A DNA stretch of 64,000 nucleotides from Pseudomonas nitroreducens. Lineage in GTDB: Bacteria > Pseudomonadota > Gammaproteobacteria > Pseudomonadales > Pseudomonadaceae. The notes under the pieces are model-generated. The model saw nothing but the letters and a program-made list of their open reading frames with translations, made no database searches and was not told the origin of the DNA. This document shows, one piece after another, positions 33,023 to 42,030 of the stretch. Made by a program: the position numbers and the translations under genes. Position 1 is the first letter of the stretch; each line of letters begins with the position of its first letter. The stretch spans positions 62,001 to 126,000 of the forward strand of contig NZ_JALJXP010000009.1 of NCBI RefSeq assembly GCF_024170165.1, in the 5' to 3' direction.

Positions 33023-34249
33023 TCACTGCGCCGGGCGTATCGCCTGAACCGCTTCCAGTTTCTGCAGCCGAAGCGGTGCTCCACGCAGGAAGGTGCCGAT
33101 CTGGCTGGCATCCATCGGCTTGCCGAACAGATAGCCCTGCGCGCAATCGCAGTCCAGCTGCTGCAACTGGCGAAGCTGCGCGGCGTTCTCCACACCCTCG
33201 GCTATCACCCTGAGGCCCAGCTCGTGGCCGAGCGCCAGGGCGTTGCGCAGCACGATGAGGCGGCGCGGGTCACCCTTGTTCACGTCGGCCACCAGGTGGC
33301 GGTCGAGCTTCATCTCGGTGAAGGGCAGTTCCATCAGACGCTGCAGAGTGGAGTGGCCACAGCCGAAGTCGTCGATGGCCAGGCCGCAGCCCAGCAGACG
33401 CAGGCGCAGCACGTTCTCCAGGCTCAACGACGGCGCGTGCAGCGGCGAGGCTTCGGTCAGCTCGAAGGTGATGCGCTTGGGCTCGATGTCCAGCAGGCGC
33501 AGATTGCGCTCTACCGCGGCGGCAAAGTCGGTCTGGGCGATCTGCTCGGCTTCCAGGTTGAACGACAGCTTCAGCTCATCGTTGCCCTGGGATCGCAGGG
33601 CCTCGGCGGCCTGGGTCATCAGTTCGAAGAGCATGCCGTCGAGCTTGCCGGCACGGCGCAGCCCTGGCAGGAACTCGCCGGGGAGCAGGACGTTTGCGTC
33701 CTCCAGTTGCCAGCGTGCCAGCACCTCGAATCCATAAACCTGCGCGGTCGCCACGGATACCTTGGGTTGCAGGTAGGCGCGCAGACGCCCCTGCGAGGGC
33801 AGGTTGGCGGCCTCGCTGTCCTCGTCCGCAATGGCGTCGTTCAGCGACAGGCCAAGCTGCGCTTCCCGGGGCTGGAAGTCGGTGAGCAAGGCTCGCAGAC
33901 GCTCCAGGGTCGCAGCCTCGTTGCCCAGCCAGAACACCCGCAGGCCCTGCAACTGCAGCAGGTGGGAGAGGGCGCTCCAGGTGCCCGGCGCCATCTCCCC
34001 GCTGACCACTACGCCATGGGCGAGGCGCTCGCGGGCTACGGCCTGGAGGAGTTCCAGGCGCGAAACCGGATCAATGCGCACATCGCAGATCAACAGGTGG
34101 ACGCCCCCCTGGCTGCGCAGCCGATCCAGTGCGAAAGCATTGCTGGAAACCTCGGACAGGAAGCTGTAGCCCAGGTGATGCAGCGCAGTGACAGCGGTGG
34201 AACGGTGCAGGCCGGAAGCCTGGAGCACCAGCGCAGAGAGCGGAAGCAT
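33023..34249 (-). CDS. RocR-like EAL-domain c-di-GMP phosphodiesterase with degenerate receiver
   Basis: 408 residues. The N-terminal 1-125 region resembles the receiver of RocR but has lost the acidic pair (VLQASGL) and the Lys; an Asp remains in LLICDVRIDP. The EAL domain (about 155-395) keeps the residues needed for catalysis: Glu in GFEVLARW, Asn in LSFNLEA, Glu in ITFELTE, Asp-Asp in AIDDFGCGHS, Lys in MKLDR, Glu in AEGVEN and Gln in AQGYLF. It should therefore hydrolyse c-di-GMP, perhaps without phosphorylation control. Divergent from the trehalose operon. Confidence 0.85.
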   Translation of the reverse strand: MLPLSALVLQASGLHRSTAVTALHHLGYSFLSEVSSNAFALDRLRSQGGVHLLICDVRIDPVSRLELLQAVARERLAHGVVVSGEMAPGTWSALSHLLQLQGLRVFWLGNEAATLERLRALLTDFQPREAQLGLSLNDAIADEDSEAANLPSQGRLRAYLQPKVSVATAQVYGFEVLARWQLEDANVLLPGEFLPGLRRAGKLDGMLFELMTQAAEALRSQGNDELKLSFNLEAEQIAQTDFAAAVERNLRLLDIEPKRITFELTEASPLHAPSLSLENVLRLRLLGCGLAIDDFGCGHSTLQRLMELPFTEMKLDRHLVADVNKGDPRRLIVLRNALALGHELGLRVIAEGVENAAQLRQLQQLDCDCAQGYLFGKPMDASQIGTFLRGAPLRLQKLEAVQAIRPAQ

Positions 34250-34532
34250 GGGGTTTTCTCATGGAGGATTGGCCCGGCGCATTTTCGAGATTGGCGTTTG
34301 AGCTGTGAGGTGGATCATTCCGGGTTTTCTGTAAGGGAAATCCCATCAGGTGTTGTCGGGGCACCTGCTCTGAACCCCCGGAAGCTCTGGCCTGCGCCTT
34401 GCCGGGTGGCATGCGGGTGAAACCCGAGGTCGACCCTGGCGGTCCCACATGTTAGGGTCCTTGGGCTCCCTTTCACGTCCGCACCGGCTACCCACGGCCT
34501 CGCGGCACGCCCTGAACATGGAGAAATGGCTC
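34250..34532. other. Divergent promoter region, EAL gene / trehalose operon
   Basis: 283 bp with no gene. It must hold the otsB promoter; I could not assign a confident sigma-70, RpoS or AlgU site by eye. Short dyads are present (GGGTGAAACCC region near 34417-34428). Confidence 0.4.
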
Positions 34533-35348
34533 ATGTCACGTCCCGTACCCAGGGGACCTGTCGACACCGCCATGGTCCCGCATAGCGAGGCCTCAGCCAC
34601 TGCGCTGCTGAACCTCTGGCTCAGCCGACCTCAGCAGAGCGCACTGTTCCTGGATGTCGACGGAACCCTTCTGGACATCGCCGAATCACCCGGCGCGGTC
34701 GTCGTACCGCCCGGGCTGCTCGATGCCCTCACGCACCTGCATCGCCGACTCGACGGTGCCCTGGCCCTGATCAGTGGCCGCCCGGTCGAAGAACTCGACC
34801 GGCTTCTGCAACCCCTGCGTCTCGCCGCCAGCGGCGGCCACGGCGCCCATTGGCGCGACAGTGGCGACAGCCCCTTGCGCCGCACCAGCAAAGACCTGCC
34901 CGCCTGCGTGCGAGTGCAGTTGAACGCCCTGGCGAACCGGCATGTCGGAATCCATGCCGAAGACAAGGGCAGCAGCTACGCGCTGCATTACCGCTCGGCA
35001 CCCTCGCTCGCCGCAGAACTGCGTGTCGAGCTGCAGGCTTTGTTGCGGGCGCCGGAGGGCGCAGGGCTGCGCTTGCTCAGCGGCAAGCAGGTCTACGAGA
35101 TCGTCCCCGAAGGCGTCGACAAGGCCCAGGCGATCCAGCGACTGCTGGGCACGCCAGGCTTTGCCGGGCGCCTGCCGTTGTACATCGGCGACGACGTCAC
35201 CGACGAACCCGCTATCGCGCTGATGCCCGCGCTGGGCGGCCTCGGCCTCTCGGTCGGGCGCGCCTTGCCCGGTGCCAGCGCGGTGTTCAGCGACGCGGAG
35301 CAAGTCCGTGGAGCACTCATGCAAGCAGCAGGAGGACATCACCGATGA
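34533..35348 (+). CDS. otsB: Trehalose-6-phosphate phosphatase
   Basis: 271 residues from this start. HAD-superfamily motif I LFLDVDGTLLDI with the Asp nucleophile, then LISGRPVEEL, the cap region, and motif IV YIGDDVTDEPA. It removes phosphate from trehalose-6-phosphate in the cytoplasm. The start is uncertain: ATG 34518 is also possible; GGAG nine bases upstream favours 34533. The stop overlaps the next start (ATGA), so the operon otsB-GH15-otsA is translationally coupled. Confidence 0.9.
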   Translation: MSRPVPRGPVDTAMVPHSEASATALLNLWLSRPQQSALFLDVDGTLLDIAESPGAVVVPPGLLDALTHLHRRLDGALALISGRPVEELDRLLQPLRLAASGGHGAHWRDSGDSPLRRTSKDLPACVRVQLNALANRHVGIHAEDKGSSYALHYRSAPSLAAELRVELQALLRAPEGAGLRLLSGKQVYEIVPEGVDKAQAIQRLLGTPGFAGRLPLYIGDDVTDEPAIALMPALGGLGLSVGRALPGASAVFSDAEQVRGALMQAAGGHHR

Positions 35349-37144
35349 CGAACCCACAGGAAGGCGCACTGGAACTCGGCCTGATCGGCAATTGCCGGGT
35401 GGCCGCGCTGGTCAACCCGCAGGCTCGGCTGGTCTGGTGGTGTTACCCGAATTTCGACAGCGATCCGGTTTTTTCCCGGCTACTGGCTGGCGACGATGAA
35501 AAGGGCTTCGCCGACGTGGTGCTGGAGAACCAGGTCAGCAGCACATCCGACTACCAGCGCAACACGGCGATCATCACCACCGTGCTGCGTGACGGCAGTG
35601 GCGGGGCGGTGCGCATCACCGACTTCGCCCCGCGCTTCCTGCAGCACGGCGACATCTACCGGCCGGCGCAGCTGTGCCGACTGATCGAGCCGCTCGAAGG
35701 CATGCCGAAGGTCACTCTGCGCGTGCGTCCGACCCACGGCTACGGCAAGCCAAGCCAGGGTGCGACCGGCTCCAGCCATATCCGCTACCTGGAAGGCGAC
35801 GAGCCGCTGCGCCTGACCACCGATGCACCGCTGGCCTACATCCAGCACGAGACGCCGTTCGCCCTGCGGCATCCGGTGAGCCTGGTGATCGGCCTCGACG
35901 AGCCGCTGGGCAATGCCCCCGGTGAAGTGGTTCGCGACTACCTCAAGCGCACCCAGAATCACTGGCACGACTGGGTGCGCGGGCTGGCCATCTGCTTCGA
36001 GTGGCAGCAGGTGGTGATCCGCTCGGCGATCACCCTGAAGCTGTGCAACTTCGAGGACACGGGCGCCATCATCGCTGCTGCCACCACCTCCGTGCCGGAG
36101 GCGCCGGACTCGCAGCGCAACTGGGACTACCGCTACTGCTGGCTGCGTGATGCCTACTTCGTGATCCTCGCCCTCAACCGCCTGGGGGCCACGCGGACCA
36201 TGGAGGGCTACATCGACTTCATCACCACCGTGGCCAGCGGCGACGCCGAGCTCAAGCCGCTGTACGGGATAATCCCTAACCAGGACCTCACCGAGCGCAT
36301 CGAACCGGACCTCGCCGGCTTCCTCAATCACGCCCCGGTGCGCGTCGGCAATCAGGCGGTGGAGCAGAACCAGCACGACGTGTTCGGTTCGGTGGCGCTG
36401 GCGGTGTTGCAGAGCTTCGTCGACGAGCGACTGCCCAATCCCAGCAGCGAAGGCATGTTGCAGTTGCTCGAGAGCCTGGCCGCCAGGGCCGAAAACGCGG
36501 CCTTCGAGCCGGATGCCGGCATTTGGGAATACCGCGGCCGCCAGCGCATCCATACCCATTCCGCGTTGCTCTGCTGGGTCGCCTGCGACCGGGTCGGGCA
36601 CATCGCTGCGCGCCTGGGCCGCAGGGAGCAGGCGAAGGGCTGGATGGACAAGGCCGCCAACCTGCGCGAGCGCATCCTGGCCGAAGCCTGGAGCGAGAAG
36701 AAACAGTGCTTCACCGGCGCCTTCGGTCATGACGACCTCGACGCCAGTGTGCTGCTGATGAACGAGCTGGGAATCATCGCGGCGGACGATCCGCGTTTCA
36801 TCGCCACGGTCGATTGCATTGGCCGCGAGCTGAACGTCAACGGGCAGATGCTGCGCTACGCCGCGGCGGACGATTTCGGCGTGCCGGAAACGGCTTTCTT
36901 GGTGGTGAAGTTCTGGTACCTGGACGCGCTGGCCGCCATCGGCCGCAGAGACGAGGCTCGCCAGCTGTTCGAACAGCTGATCGCCGCGCGTAACCGCTAC
37001 GGGCTGCTCTCGGAGGACCTGCACCCGCACACCGGGGAGCTTTGGGGGAACATCCCGCAGACCTACTCCATGGCCGGGTTGGTCAACTCCGCCATGCGTC
37101 TGTCCACTGGCTGGGAGGAGGGACTATGTCGCGTCTCGTGGTGA
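35345..37144 (+). CDS. GH15-family glycoside hydrolase (glucoamylase/trehalase-like)
   Basis: 599 residues. The N-terminal super-sandwich domain begins IGNCRVAALVNPQARLVWWC and the (alpha/alpha)6 barrel carries DYRYCWLRDAYFVI, IHTHSALLCWVACDRVG and the C-terminal GELWGNIPQTYSMAG, as in bacterial GH15 enzymes, some of which are trehalases. Being coded between otsB and otsA suggests a substrate linked to trehalose or glycogen; its real activity is inference. It overlaps otsB by 4 bp and otsA by 19 bp. Confidence 0.88.
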   Translation: MTNPQEGALELGLIGNCRVAALVNPQARLVWWCYPNFDSDPVFSRLLAGDDEKGFADVVLENQVSSTSDYQRNTAIITTVLRDGSGGAVRITDFAPRFLQHGDIYRPAQLCRLIEPLEGMPKVTLRVRPTHGYGKPSQGATGSSHIRYLEGDEPLRLTTDAPLAYIQHETPFALRHPVSLVIGLDEPLGNAPGEVVRDYLKRTQNHWHDWVRGLAICFEWQQVVIRSAITLKLCNFEDTGAIIAAATTSVPEAPDSQRNWDYRYCWLRDAYFVILALNRLGATRTMEGYIDFITTVASGDAELKPLYGIIPNQDLTERIEPDLAGFLNHAPVRVGNQAVEQNQHDVFGSVALAVLQSFVDERLPNPSSEGMLQLLESLAARAENAAFEPDAGIWEYRGRQRIHTHSALLCWVACDRVGHIAARLGRREQAKGWMDKAANLRERILAEAWSEKKQCFTGAFGHDDLDASVLLMNELGIIAADDPRFIATVDCIGRELNVNGQMLRYAAADDFGVPETAFLVVKFWYLDALAAIGRRDEARQLFEQLIAARNRYGLLSEDLHPHTGELWGNIPQTYSMAGLVNSAMRLSTGWEEGLCRVSW

Positions 37145-38535
37145 TCTCCAACCGGGTGGGCATTCCCGGCGAGAACGGGCCGGCTCCCGGTGGGCTGGCC
37201 GTAGCGGTGGACGCGGCGATGCGCAACCGCGAGGGCATCTGGTTCGGCTGGAGCGGCAGGAAGGCCGAGGAGCCGGGCCCGCTGACCATGGTGCAGCGCG
37301 ACAACCTGCAGTACGTCCTGACCGATCTGCACCCGCAGGATTTCGACGAGTACTACAACGGCTTCGCCAACCGTGTGCTCTGGCCGATCCTGCATTACCG
37401 GGTGGACCTGGCCGAGTTCAACGAGGCCGAGTTCGGCGGCTACCAGCGGGTCAACGAGTTCTTCGCCGAGCGCCTGAGCCCGCTGCTGGAGGAAGATGAC
37501 GTCCTCTGGGTCCACGACTACCACCTGATCCCCCTGGCCCTGGCGCTGAGGCAGCGCGGGCACGGCAATCGCATCGGCTTCTTCCTGCACATCCCGATGC
37601 CGCCGGCCGACCTCATCACCGCGCTGCCGCACCATGACGAACTGATCCGCGCACTCACCGAGTACAACCTGATCGGCTTCCAGACCGAGAACGACGCCAG
37701 CAACTTCGCCCGTTACCTCACCCGCGTAGTGGGCGCGGCGACGCCCGATGGCCGGCGCTATCACCTGGAGGACCAGCACTTCCGCGTCGGTGTGTTCCCG
37801 GTGGGCGTGGATGCAGAAGGCTTTCGCCGGCTTGCCGAAGAGGCTTCGCAGAGCCAGGCCGCCCAGGACCTGCGTGAAAGCCTGGGCGGACGCGCGCTGA
37901 TGGTGGGCGTGGACCGTCTCGACTACTCCAAGGGCATCGTCAACCGGCTGGACGGCTACGAGCGATTCCTCGAGGGCAATCCGGACTGGCACAACCGCGT
38001 CACCTGCCTGCAGATATCACCCGGCAGCCGCCAGGACATCCCCGAATACGCCGACATCGATGCCGCCGTGAGCGCGCGGGTAGGGCACATCAACGGGCGT
38101 TTCGGTGCCGTGTCCTGGGTGCCGCTGCGTTATGTGGCGCGCAACCACCAGCGGGCGGACATTGCGATGGTCATGCGCCACGCGCGGATCGGCCTGGTGA
38201 CGCCGCTGCGCGATGGCATGAACCTGGTGGCCAAGGAATTCGTTGCCGCCCAGGACCCGGAGGATCCCGGCGTGCTGATCCTCTCCCAGTTCGCCGGCGC
38301 CGCTGCCGAGCTGGGCGGCGCGCTGATCATCAACCCGCATGACCGCGATGCCCTGGCCGACGCCATGCAGCGGGCCCTGCGCATGCCGCTCAAGGAGCGC
38401 CAGGCGCGTCACCGCGACATGTACGCGGTGCTGGAGGCCAATGACATCCGCTTCTGGGGGCCGAGCTTCATCGACGCGCTGACGCGGCCGGGCAGGGCGC
38501 TGAACTGGCTGTCGAACCATTACCTCAGCCACTGA
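37126..38535 (+). CDS. otsA: Alpha,alpha-trehalose-phosphate synthase (UDP/GDP-forming)
   Basis: 469 residues, GT20 family. Features: SNRVGIP, GGLAVAV, the conserved WVHDYHLIPLAL, HIPMPPAD, the catalytic-site VGVDRLDYSKGI and the nucleotide-sugar site TPLRDGMNLVAKEFVA. It joins glucose from UDP-glucose to glucose-6-phosphate. GGAGGAG lies upstream inside the GH15 gene. Last gene of the operon, followed by a terminator; trehalose made here would protect against osmotic and desiccation stress. Confidence 0.95.
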   Translation: MSRLVVISNRVGIPGENGPAPGGLAVAVDAAMRNREGIWFGWSGRKAEEPGPLTMVQRDNLQYVLTDLHPQDFDEYYNGFANRVLWPILHYRVDLAEFNEAEFGGYQRVNEFFAERLSPLLEEDDVLWVHDYHLIPLALALRQRGHGNRIGFFLHIPMPPADLITALPHHDELIRALTEYNLIGFQTENDASNFARYLTRVVGAATPDGRRYHLEDQHFRVGVFPVGVDAEGFRRLAEEASQSQAAQDLRESLGGRALMVGVDRLDYSKGIVNRLDGYERFLEGNPDWHNRVTCLQISPGSRQDIPEYADIDAAVSARVGHINGRFGAVSWVPLRYVARNHQRADIAMVMRHARIGLVTPLRDGMNLVAKEFVAAQDPEDPGVLILSQFAGAAAELGGALIINPHDRDALADAMQRALRMPLKERQARHRDMYAVLEANDIRFWGPSFIDALTRPGRALNWLSNHYLSH

Positions 38536-38540
38536 AACGC

Positions 38541-38565
38541 AAAATCCCGCCATGGCGGGGTTTTC
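38541..38565 (+). terminator. Terminator of the trehalose operon
   Basis: AAAAT-CCCGCC-AT-GGCGGG-GTTTTC directly after the otsA stop; A- and T-runs on both sides make it bidirectional, also serving the small minus-strand gene. Confidence 0.85.
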
Positions 38566-38582
38566 TTCATGCATTCAAACGG

Positions 38583-38750
38583 TCAGGGCGCCGGTTTCTT
38601 CCCATCGGACTTCGCCCACTGCGACTTCCGCTCGACCTTCACTGCCAGTTGGCCAACGGGGATTTCCTGGATTTCGCCACCCTGGGAGAGGAAAGCGGCA
38701 ATCTTTTCATCGAGCTCCGAACGTTCGCGAATCAGCTGTGAATCAGTCAT
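38583..38750 (-). CDS. SutA-like small protein, 55 residues
   Basis: Starts MTDSQLIRERSELDEKIAAF with a good AAAGGTGACTTC leader. The segment ELDEKIAAFLSQGGEIQEIP resembles the FLSRGGKVQEI part of SutA, the RNA-polymerase-binding small protein of P. aeruginosa, and the tail is basic (KVERKSQWAKSDGKKPAP). SutA itself is longer with an acidic N-terminal region, which is absent here. It may be a paralogue that binds polymerase; not proven. Divergent from the cold-shock gene across 290 bp. Confidence 0.6.
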   Translation of the reverse strand: MTDSQLIRERSELDEKIAAFLSQGGEIQEIPVGQLAVKVERKSQWAKSDGKKPAP

Positions 38751-38820
38751 GAAGTCACCTTTGCGTTGGGCGCCAAGCCGGCCCCGCCAGCCTACACGTC
38801 TTTGGCCTTTCGCGTCGTAA

Positions 38821-39018
38821 TTGCTCGACCATTTGTCAAAATCGCACCCTACCAGCAAAAAAAGCTATGAATCGGCGCCAAACCTTGTATTCTGCATGGG
38901 CTGCCTGCCCAGTAACGAGTTCCGCGACTTGATGTTCTTCTACAAGATGCTCCATCTCCTCGGCACCTCTTCACTACGCATTCAGCTCATCGCCGGTCGG
39001 CATTCGGCCGGCCTTTAG
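38821..39018 (+). other. Long leader of cspA with a possible upstream reading frame
   Basis: The 290-bp region 38751-39040 before the cold-shock gene is long, as is usual for cold-shock 5' leaders. It contains an open frame ending TAG at 39018, 22 bases before the cspA start; its last part ([19 protein letters not shown]) has no known family. The dyad GGTCGGCATTCGGCCGGCC lies at its end and AGGAGACAACATC forms the cspA ribosome site. Confidence 0.35.
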
Positions 39019-39040
39019 CATTCTTTTAGGAGACAACATC

Positions 39041-39250
39041 ATGTCCGATCGTCAAAACGGCATCGTCAAGTGGTTCAACGCTGAGAAGGGCTTCGGCTTC
39101 ATCACCCCGGAAAGCGGCCCGGACGTATTCGTTCACTTCCGTCAGATCGAAGGCAACGGCTACAAGTCCCTCGACGAAGGCCAGAAGGTCAGCTTCGTTG
39201 TGACTGCCGGCCAGAAAGGCCCGCAAGCTGAACAAGTTCGCGCTGTCTAA
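39041..39250 (+). CDS. cspA: Cold-shock protein, CspA family
   Basis: 69 residues, normal CSD length. RNP1 is KGFGFITP and RNP2 VFVHFRQI; the N-terminal [11 protein letters not shown] is invariant in the family. Binds single-stranded RNA/DNA as a chaperone. TTAGGAG is eight bases before ATG. A long leader upstream suggests post-transcriptional cold control, and a strong terminator follows. Confidence 0.96.
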   Translation: MSDRQNGIVKWFNAEKGFGFITPESGPDVFVHFRQIEGNGYKSLDEGQKVSFVVTAGQKGPQAEQVRAV

Positions 39251-39265
39251 TCGACATCGCTGACG

Positions 39266-39298
39266 AAAAAGCCCCGCTTCGGCGGGGCTTTTTTTTGC
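39266..39298 (+). terminator. Terminator of the cold-shock gene
   Basis: AAAAA-GCCCCGC-TTCG-GCGGGGC-TTTTTTTT, a 7-bp stem on a UUCG tetraloop with a long U-run. Confidence 0.95.
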
Positions 39299-39345
39299 CT
39301 GCGATTTGCCTGCGACTTGCCTCGATGTCCTTCGAGTGCACAAAC

Positions 39346-39378
39346 AAAAACGCCCGGTGCAGTGCGCCGGGCGTTTTT
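39346..39378. terminator. Terminator downstream of the MFS gene
   Basis: AAAAACGCCCGG..CCGGGCGTTTTT with stem CGCCCGG/CCGGGCG; works for the minus-strand MFS gene ending at 39404 and is symmetric. Confidence 0.85.
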
Positions 39379-39403
39379 CGTGGCTGGGCGCTGAGCGCTC
39401 AGG

Positions 39404-40684
39404 TCACTCCTGCTGCGGGTCGAACTGCTTGTCGCGGATCAGCAGCGCGGGGATCACGCCGCAGATGAAGTACGCCGCGCCCATCACCAGGAAGCCGACG
39501 CCAATGGACATCTGCGTGGCGAGGAAGCCGATCACCGCCGGGGCGATGGCCGCGCCGATGCGGCCGATGTTGTAGGCACCACCGACTGCCGTGCCGCGGA
39601 AGACGGCAGCGAAGCTCTCGGTCATGTAGGTCGCGTTCACGCCGTACGGGATGCCATAGAGGAAGCCGAACACCACCAGCATCCAGAGAATGTTCTCGGG
39701 GCTGTGGAACAGCACGATCACCGGCAGGAACACGGCGGTGCCCAGGGCGCCGAAGGAGAACACGGTGCGGCGGCCGAACCAGTCGGCGGCGACGCCGGCC
39801 AGGACCTTGCCGAGGATCATCGCGGCGTAGGTGCCCACCAGGTACGAGGTCATGGCCTTGAAGTTCATGCCCATCTCGGTTTCCAGGTAGGACGGCATCC
39901 AGTTGTTCACGCCGTAGTAGCCGAACTGCAGGAAGCCGGCCGTCAGCGCCCAGAACAGGAACATGCGGCTGGCCTTCGGGTCGGCGAAGATCTGCCTGAA
40001 GGCATTCTGCCGGGGTGCAGTGGCTGCGCGGCCGGACGAGCCTTCGGCCTTGCGCTGCTGGCGTTCAGCCTGCGCCTGGACCCAGGCGGCGGGTTCGGGG
40101 ATCAGCTTGCGCATGGCGACGGCCAGCACCACCGGGATGATGGCGATGTAGAACAGGTAGCGCCAGCCATGGTCCGGCAGGATCCAGCCGGCCAGCAGGG
40201 TGGCGACGATGTAGCCCACCGACCAGCCGGCCTGCAGGGTGCCGAGTACGGTGGTGCGGTACTTGGTCGGCACGTATTCGGCCATCAGCGTGTTGCAGGC
40301 CACGTACAGGGCGCCCAGGCCCAGCGAGGCGACGAAGCGCGCGGCGGCGAACTGCCAGTAGTTGTGGGTCAGCCCGAGGATGGCGGTGCCGACGGAGAAC
40401 AGCACGATGGTCCAGACCACCGTCTTGACCCGGCCGAAGCGGTCGCAGGCCCAGCCGCCGTAGATGCCGCCGAAGGCCATGCCGGCCAGGGTGACGCTGC
40501 CCAGGCTGCCGGCCTGGAGGTTGCTCAGGCCGAACTCGGCCTTGAGGCTGGTGAGGCTATAGGAGAGGAGCATCAGGTCTGCGCCATCGATCAGCAGGCC
40601 GATGAAGCAGAAGGCGAAGACCAGGACCCAGGTCTTGCTCTGGGTGGCGGCGCTCGCGGCCGGTGCGGAAGCAGTGTTTTCCAT
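39404..40684 (-). CDS. MFS transporter, aromatic acid/dicarboxylate:H+ symporter (AAHS) type
   Basis: 426 residues, 12 helices. The AAHS signature near helix 1 is LLIDGADLMLLSYSLTSLKA; motif A-like GGWACDRFGRVK follows helix 2. Family members such as PcaK, BenK and the dicarboxylate carrier DcaK import carboxylates with protons. It is the last gene of the leftward IclR-acyl-CoA dehydrogenase-MFS set, so it should import the substrate of the surrounding beta-oxidation cluster. Confidence 0.88.
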   Translation of the reverse strand: MENTASAPAASAATQSKTWVLVFAFCFIGLLIDGADLMLLSYSLTSLKAEFGLSNLQAGSLGSVTLAGMAFGGIYGGWACDRFGRVKTVVWTIVLFSVGTAILGLTHNYWQFAAARFVASLGLGALYVACNTLMAEYVPTKYRTTVLGTLQAGWSVGYIVATLLAGWILPDHGWRYLFYIAIIPVVLAVAMRKLIPEPAAWVQAQAERQQRKAEGSSGRAATAPRQNAFRQIFADPKASRMFLFWALTAGFLQFGYYGVNNWMPSYLETEMGMNFKAMTSYLVGTYAAMILGKVLAGVAADWFGRRTVFSFGALGTAVFLPVIVLFHSPENILWMLVVFGFLYGIPYGVNATYMTESFAAVFRGTAVGGAYNIGRIGAAIAPAVIGFLATQMSIGVGFLVMGAAYFICGVIPALLIRDKQFDPQQE

Positions 40685-40815
40685 GAACGAATTACCTGTT
40701 GTAGTTGTTGGCGGGGCGGTTGGCCGACCCTCGGTAAGCGTGCGTGCGAATCCTGCCGGCAGGCGCGTGGTGCGTGGCCACGCGCCGCCGAATTGGGTGC
40801 CTCAGCGCCTATGTG

Positions 40816-41970
40816 TCAGGACTGGGCTTCGCGGATCATGTTGCGGGCGATGATCACCTGCTGAATCTGGGTGGTGCCCTCGTAGAGTCGGAACAGGCGG
40901 ACGTCGCGGTAGAAGCGCTCGATGGCGTACTCGCTGACGTAGCCGGCGCCGCCGTGGATCTGCACGCAGCGGTCGGCCACGCGACCGCACATCTCGGTGG
41001 CGAACATCTTCGCGCAGGAGGCTTCGGTGCTGACGTTGCGGCCCTCATCGCGCTTGCGCGCGGCGTCCAGGACCATGCAGCGGGCGGCGTAGATCTCGGC
41101 CTTGCTGTCGGCGAGCATCGCCTGGATCAGCTGGAATTCGGCGATCGGCTGGCCGAACTGCTTGCGCTCCAGGGCGTATTGCAGCGCATCGGCGAGCATG
41201 CGCTCGGCGGCGCCGACGCTCAGTGCGGCAATGTGCAGGCGACCCTTGTCGAGCACCTTCATGGCGGTCTTGAAGCCCACGCCCTCGACGCCGCCGATCA
41301 ACTGGCTGGCGGGGATGCGCACGTTGTCGAAGATCACGTCGCTGGTGTGCGCGCCTTTCTGGCCCATCTTGTGGTCCGGCTTGCCCAGGGAAATACCCGG
41401 CGTGCCGCGCTCGACGATGAAGGCGCTGATACCGCCGGAACCCTTGATCGCCGGGTTGGTGCGGGCCATCACGGTATAGATGCCGGCGTGCGGGGCGTTG
41501 GTGATGAAGCGCTTGGTGCCGTTGAGCACATAGAAGTCGCCATCGCGCACGGCGGTGGTCTTCAGCGAAGCGGCATCGGAGCCCGAGTCCGGCTCGGTCA
41601 GGCAGAAGGCGCTGAGCAGTTCGCCGCTGGCGAGCCTGGGCAGGTAGTGGGCTTTCTGCTCCGGCGTGCCGTCGATCAGGATGCCGATGGAGCCGATGCC
41701 GTTGTTGGTGCCGATGTAGGAGCGGAAGGCGGGGGAGGTGCGGCCGAGTTCGAAGGTGATGTTCACCTCTTCTTCCATGGTCACGCCCAGGCCGCCGAAC
41801 TCTTCGGGGATGGTCAGGCCGAACAGGCCCATCTCGCGCATCTGCTCGACGATGTCCTGCGGGATCGCGTCGGTCTCGGCGACCTCGTTTTCCCGCGGAA
41901 TCAGCACTTCGCCGACGAACTGGTGGATGGAATCCAGAAGTATCTGCAGCGTTTCTGGGTCTCGGATCAT
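40816..41970 (-). CDS. Acyl-CoA dehydrogenase
   Basis: 384 residues. FAD/acyl-CoA features: FCLTEPDSGSDAASLKTTAV, NGTKRFITNAPHAG, the C-terminal QIHGGAGYVSEYAIERFYRD and the catalytic Glu in LYEGTTQIQQVIIARNM. It oxidises an acyl-CoA to the 2-enoyl-CoA and passes electrons to ETF, encoded nearby as etfBA. GAGGAG precedes ATG 41970; a GTG two codons upstream is too close to it. I infer an adipyl/medium dicarboxylyl-CoA substrate from the rest of the cluster. Confidence 0.9.
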   Translation of the reverse strand: MIRDPETLQILLDSIHQFVGEVLIPRENEVAETDAIPQDIVEQMREMGLFGLTIPEEFGGLGVTMEEEVNITFELGRTSPAFRSYIGTNNGIGSIGILIDGTPEQKAHYLPRLASGELLSAFCLTEPDSGSDAASLKTTAVRDGDFYVLNGTKRFITNAPHAGIYTVMARTNPAIKGSGGISAFIVERGTPGISLGKPDHKMGQKGAHTSDVIFDNVRIPASQLIGGVEGVGFKTAMKVLDKGRLHIAALSVGAAERMLADALQYALERKQFGQPIAEFQLIQAMLADSKAEIYAARCMVLDAARKRDEGRNVSTEASCAKMFATEMCGRVADRCVQIHGGAGYVSEYAIERFYRDVRLFRLYEGTTQIQQVIIARNMIREAQS

Positions 41971-42030
41971 GTGCACTCCTCAAAAGGCCCGCGAGCGGGC
42001 CAGTCTTCCGAGGCACCGTCACCCGAGATT

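Noticed and set aside
38821..39018. A 65-codon protein gene upstream of cspA
   Set aside because: No ribosome site for its first codons and it lies in the expected cold-shock leader; kept only as a possible upstream frame.
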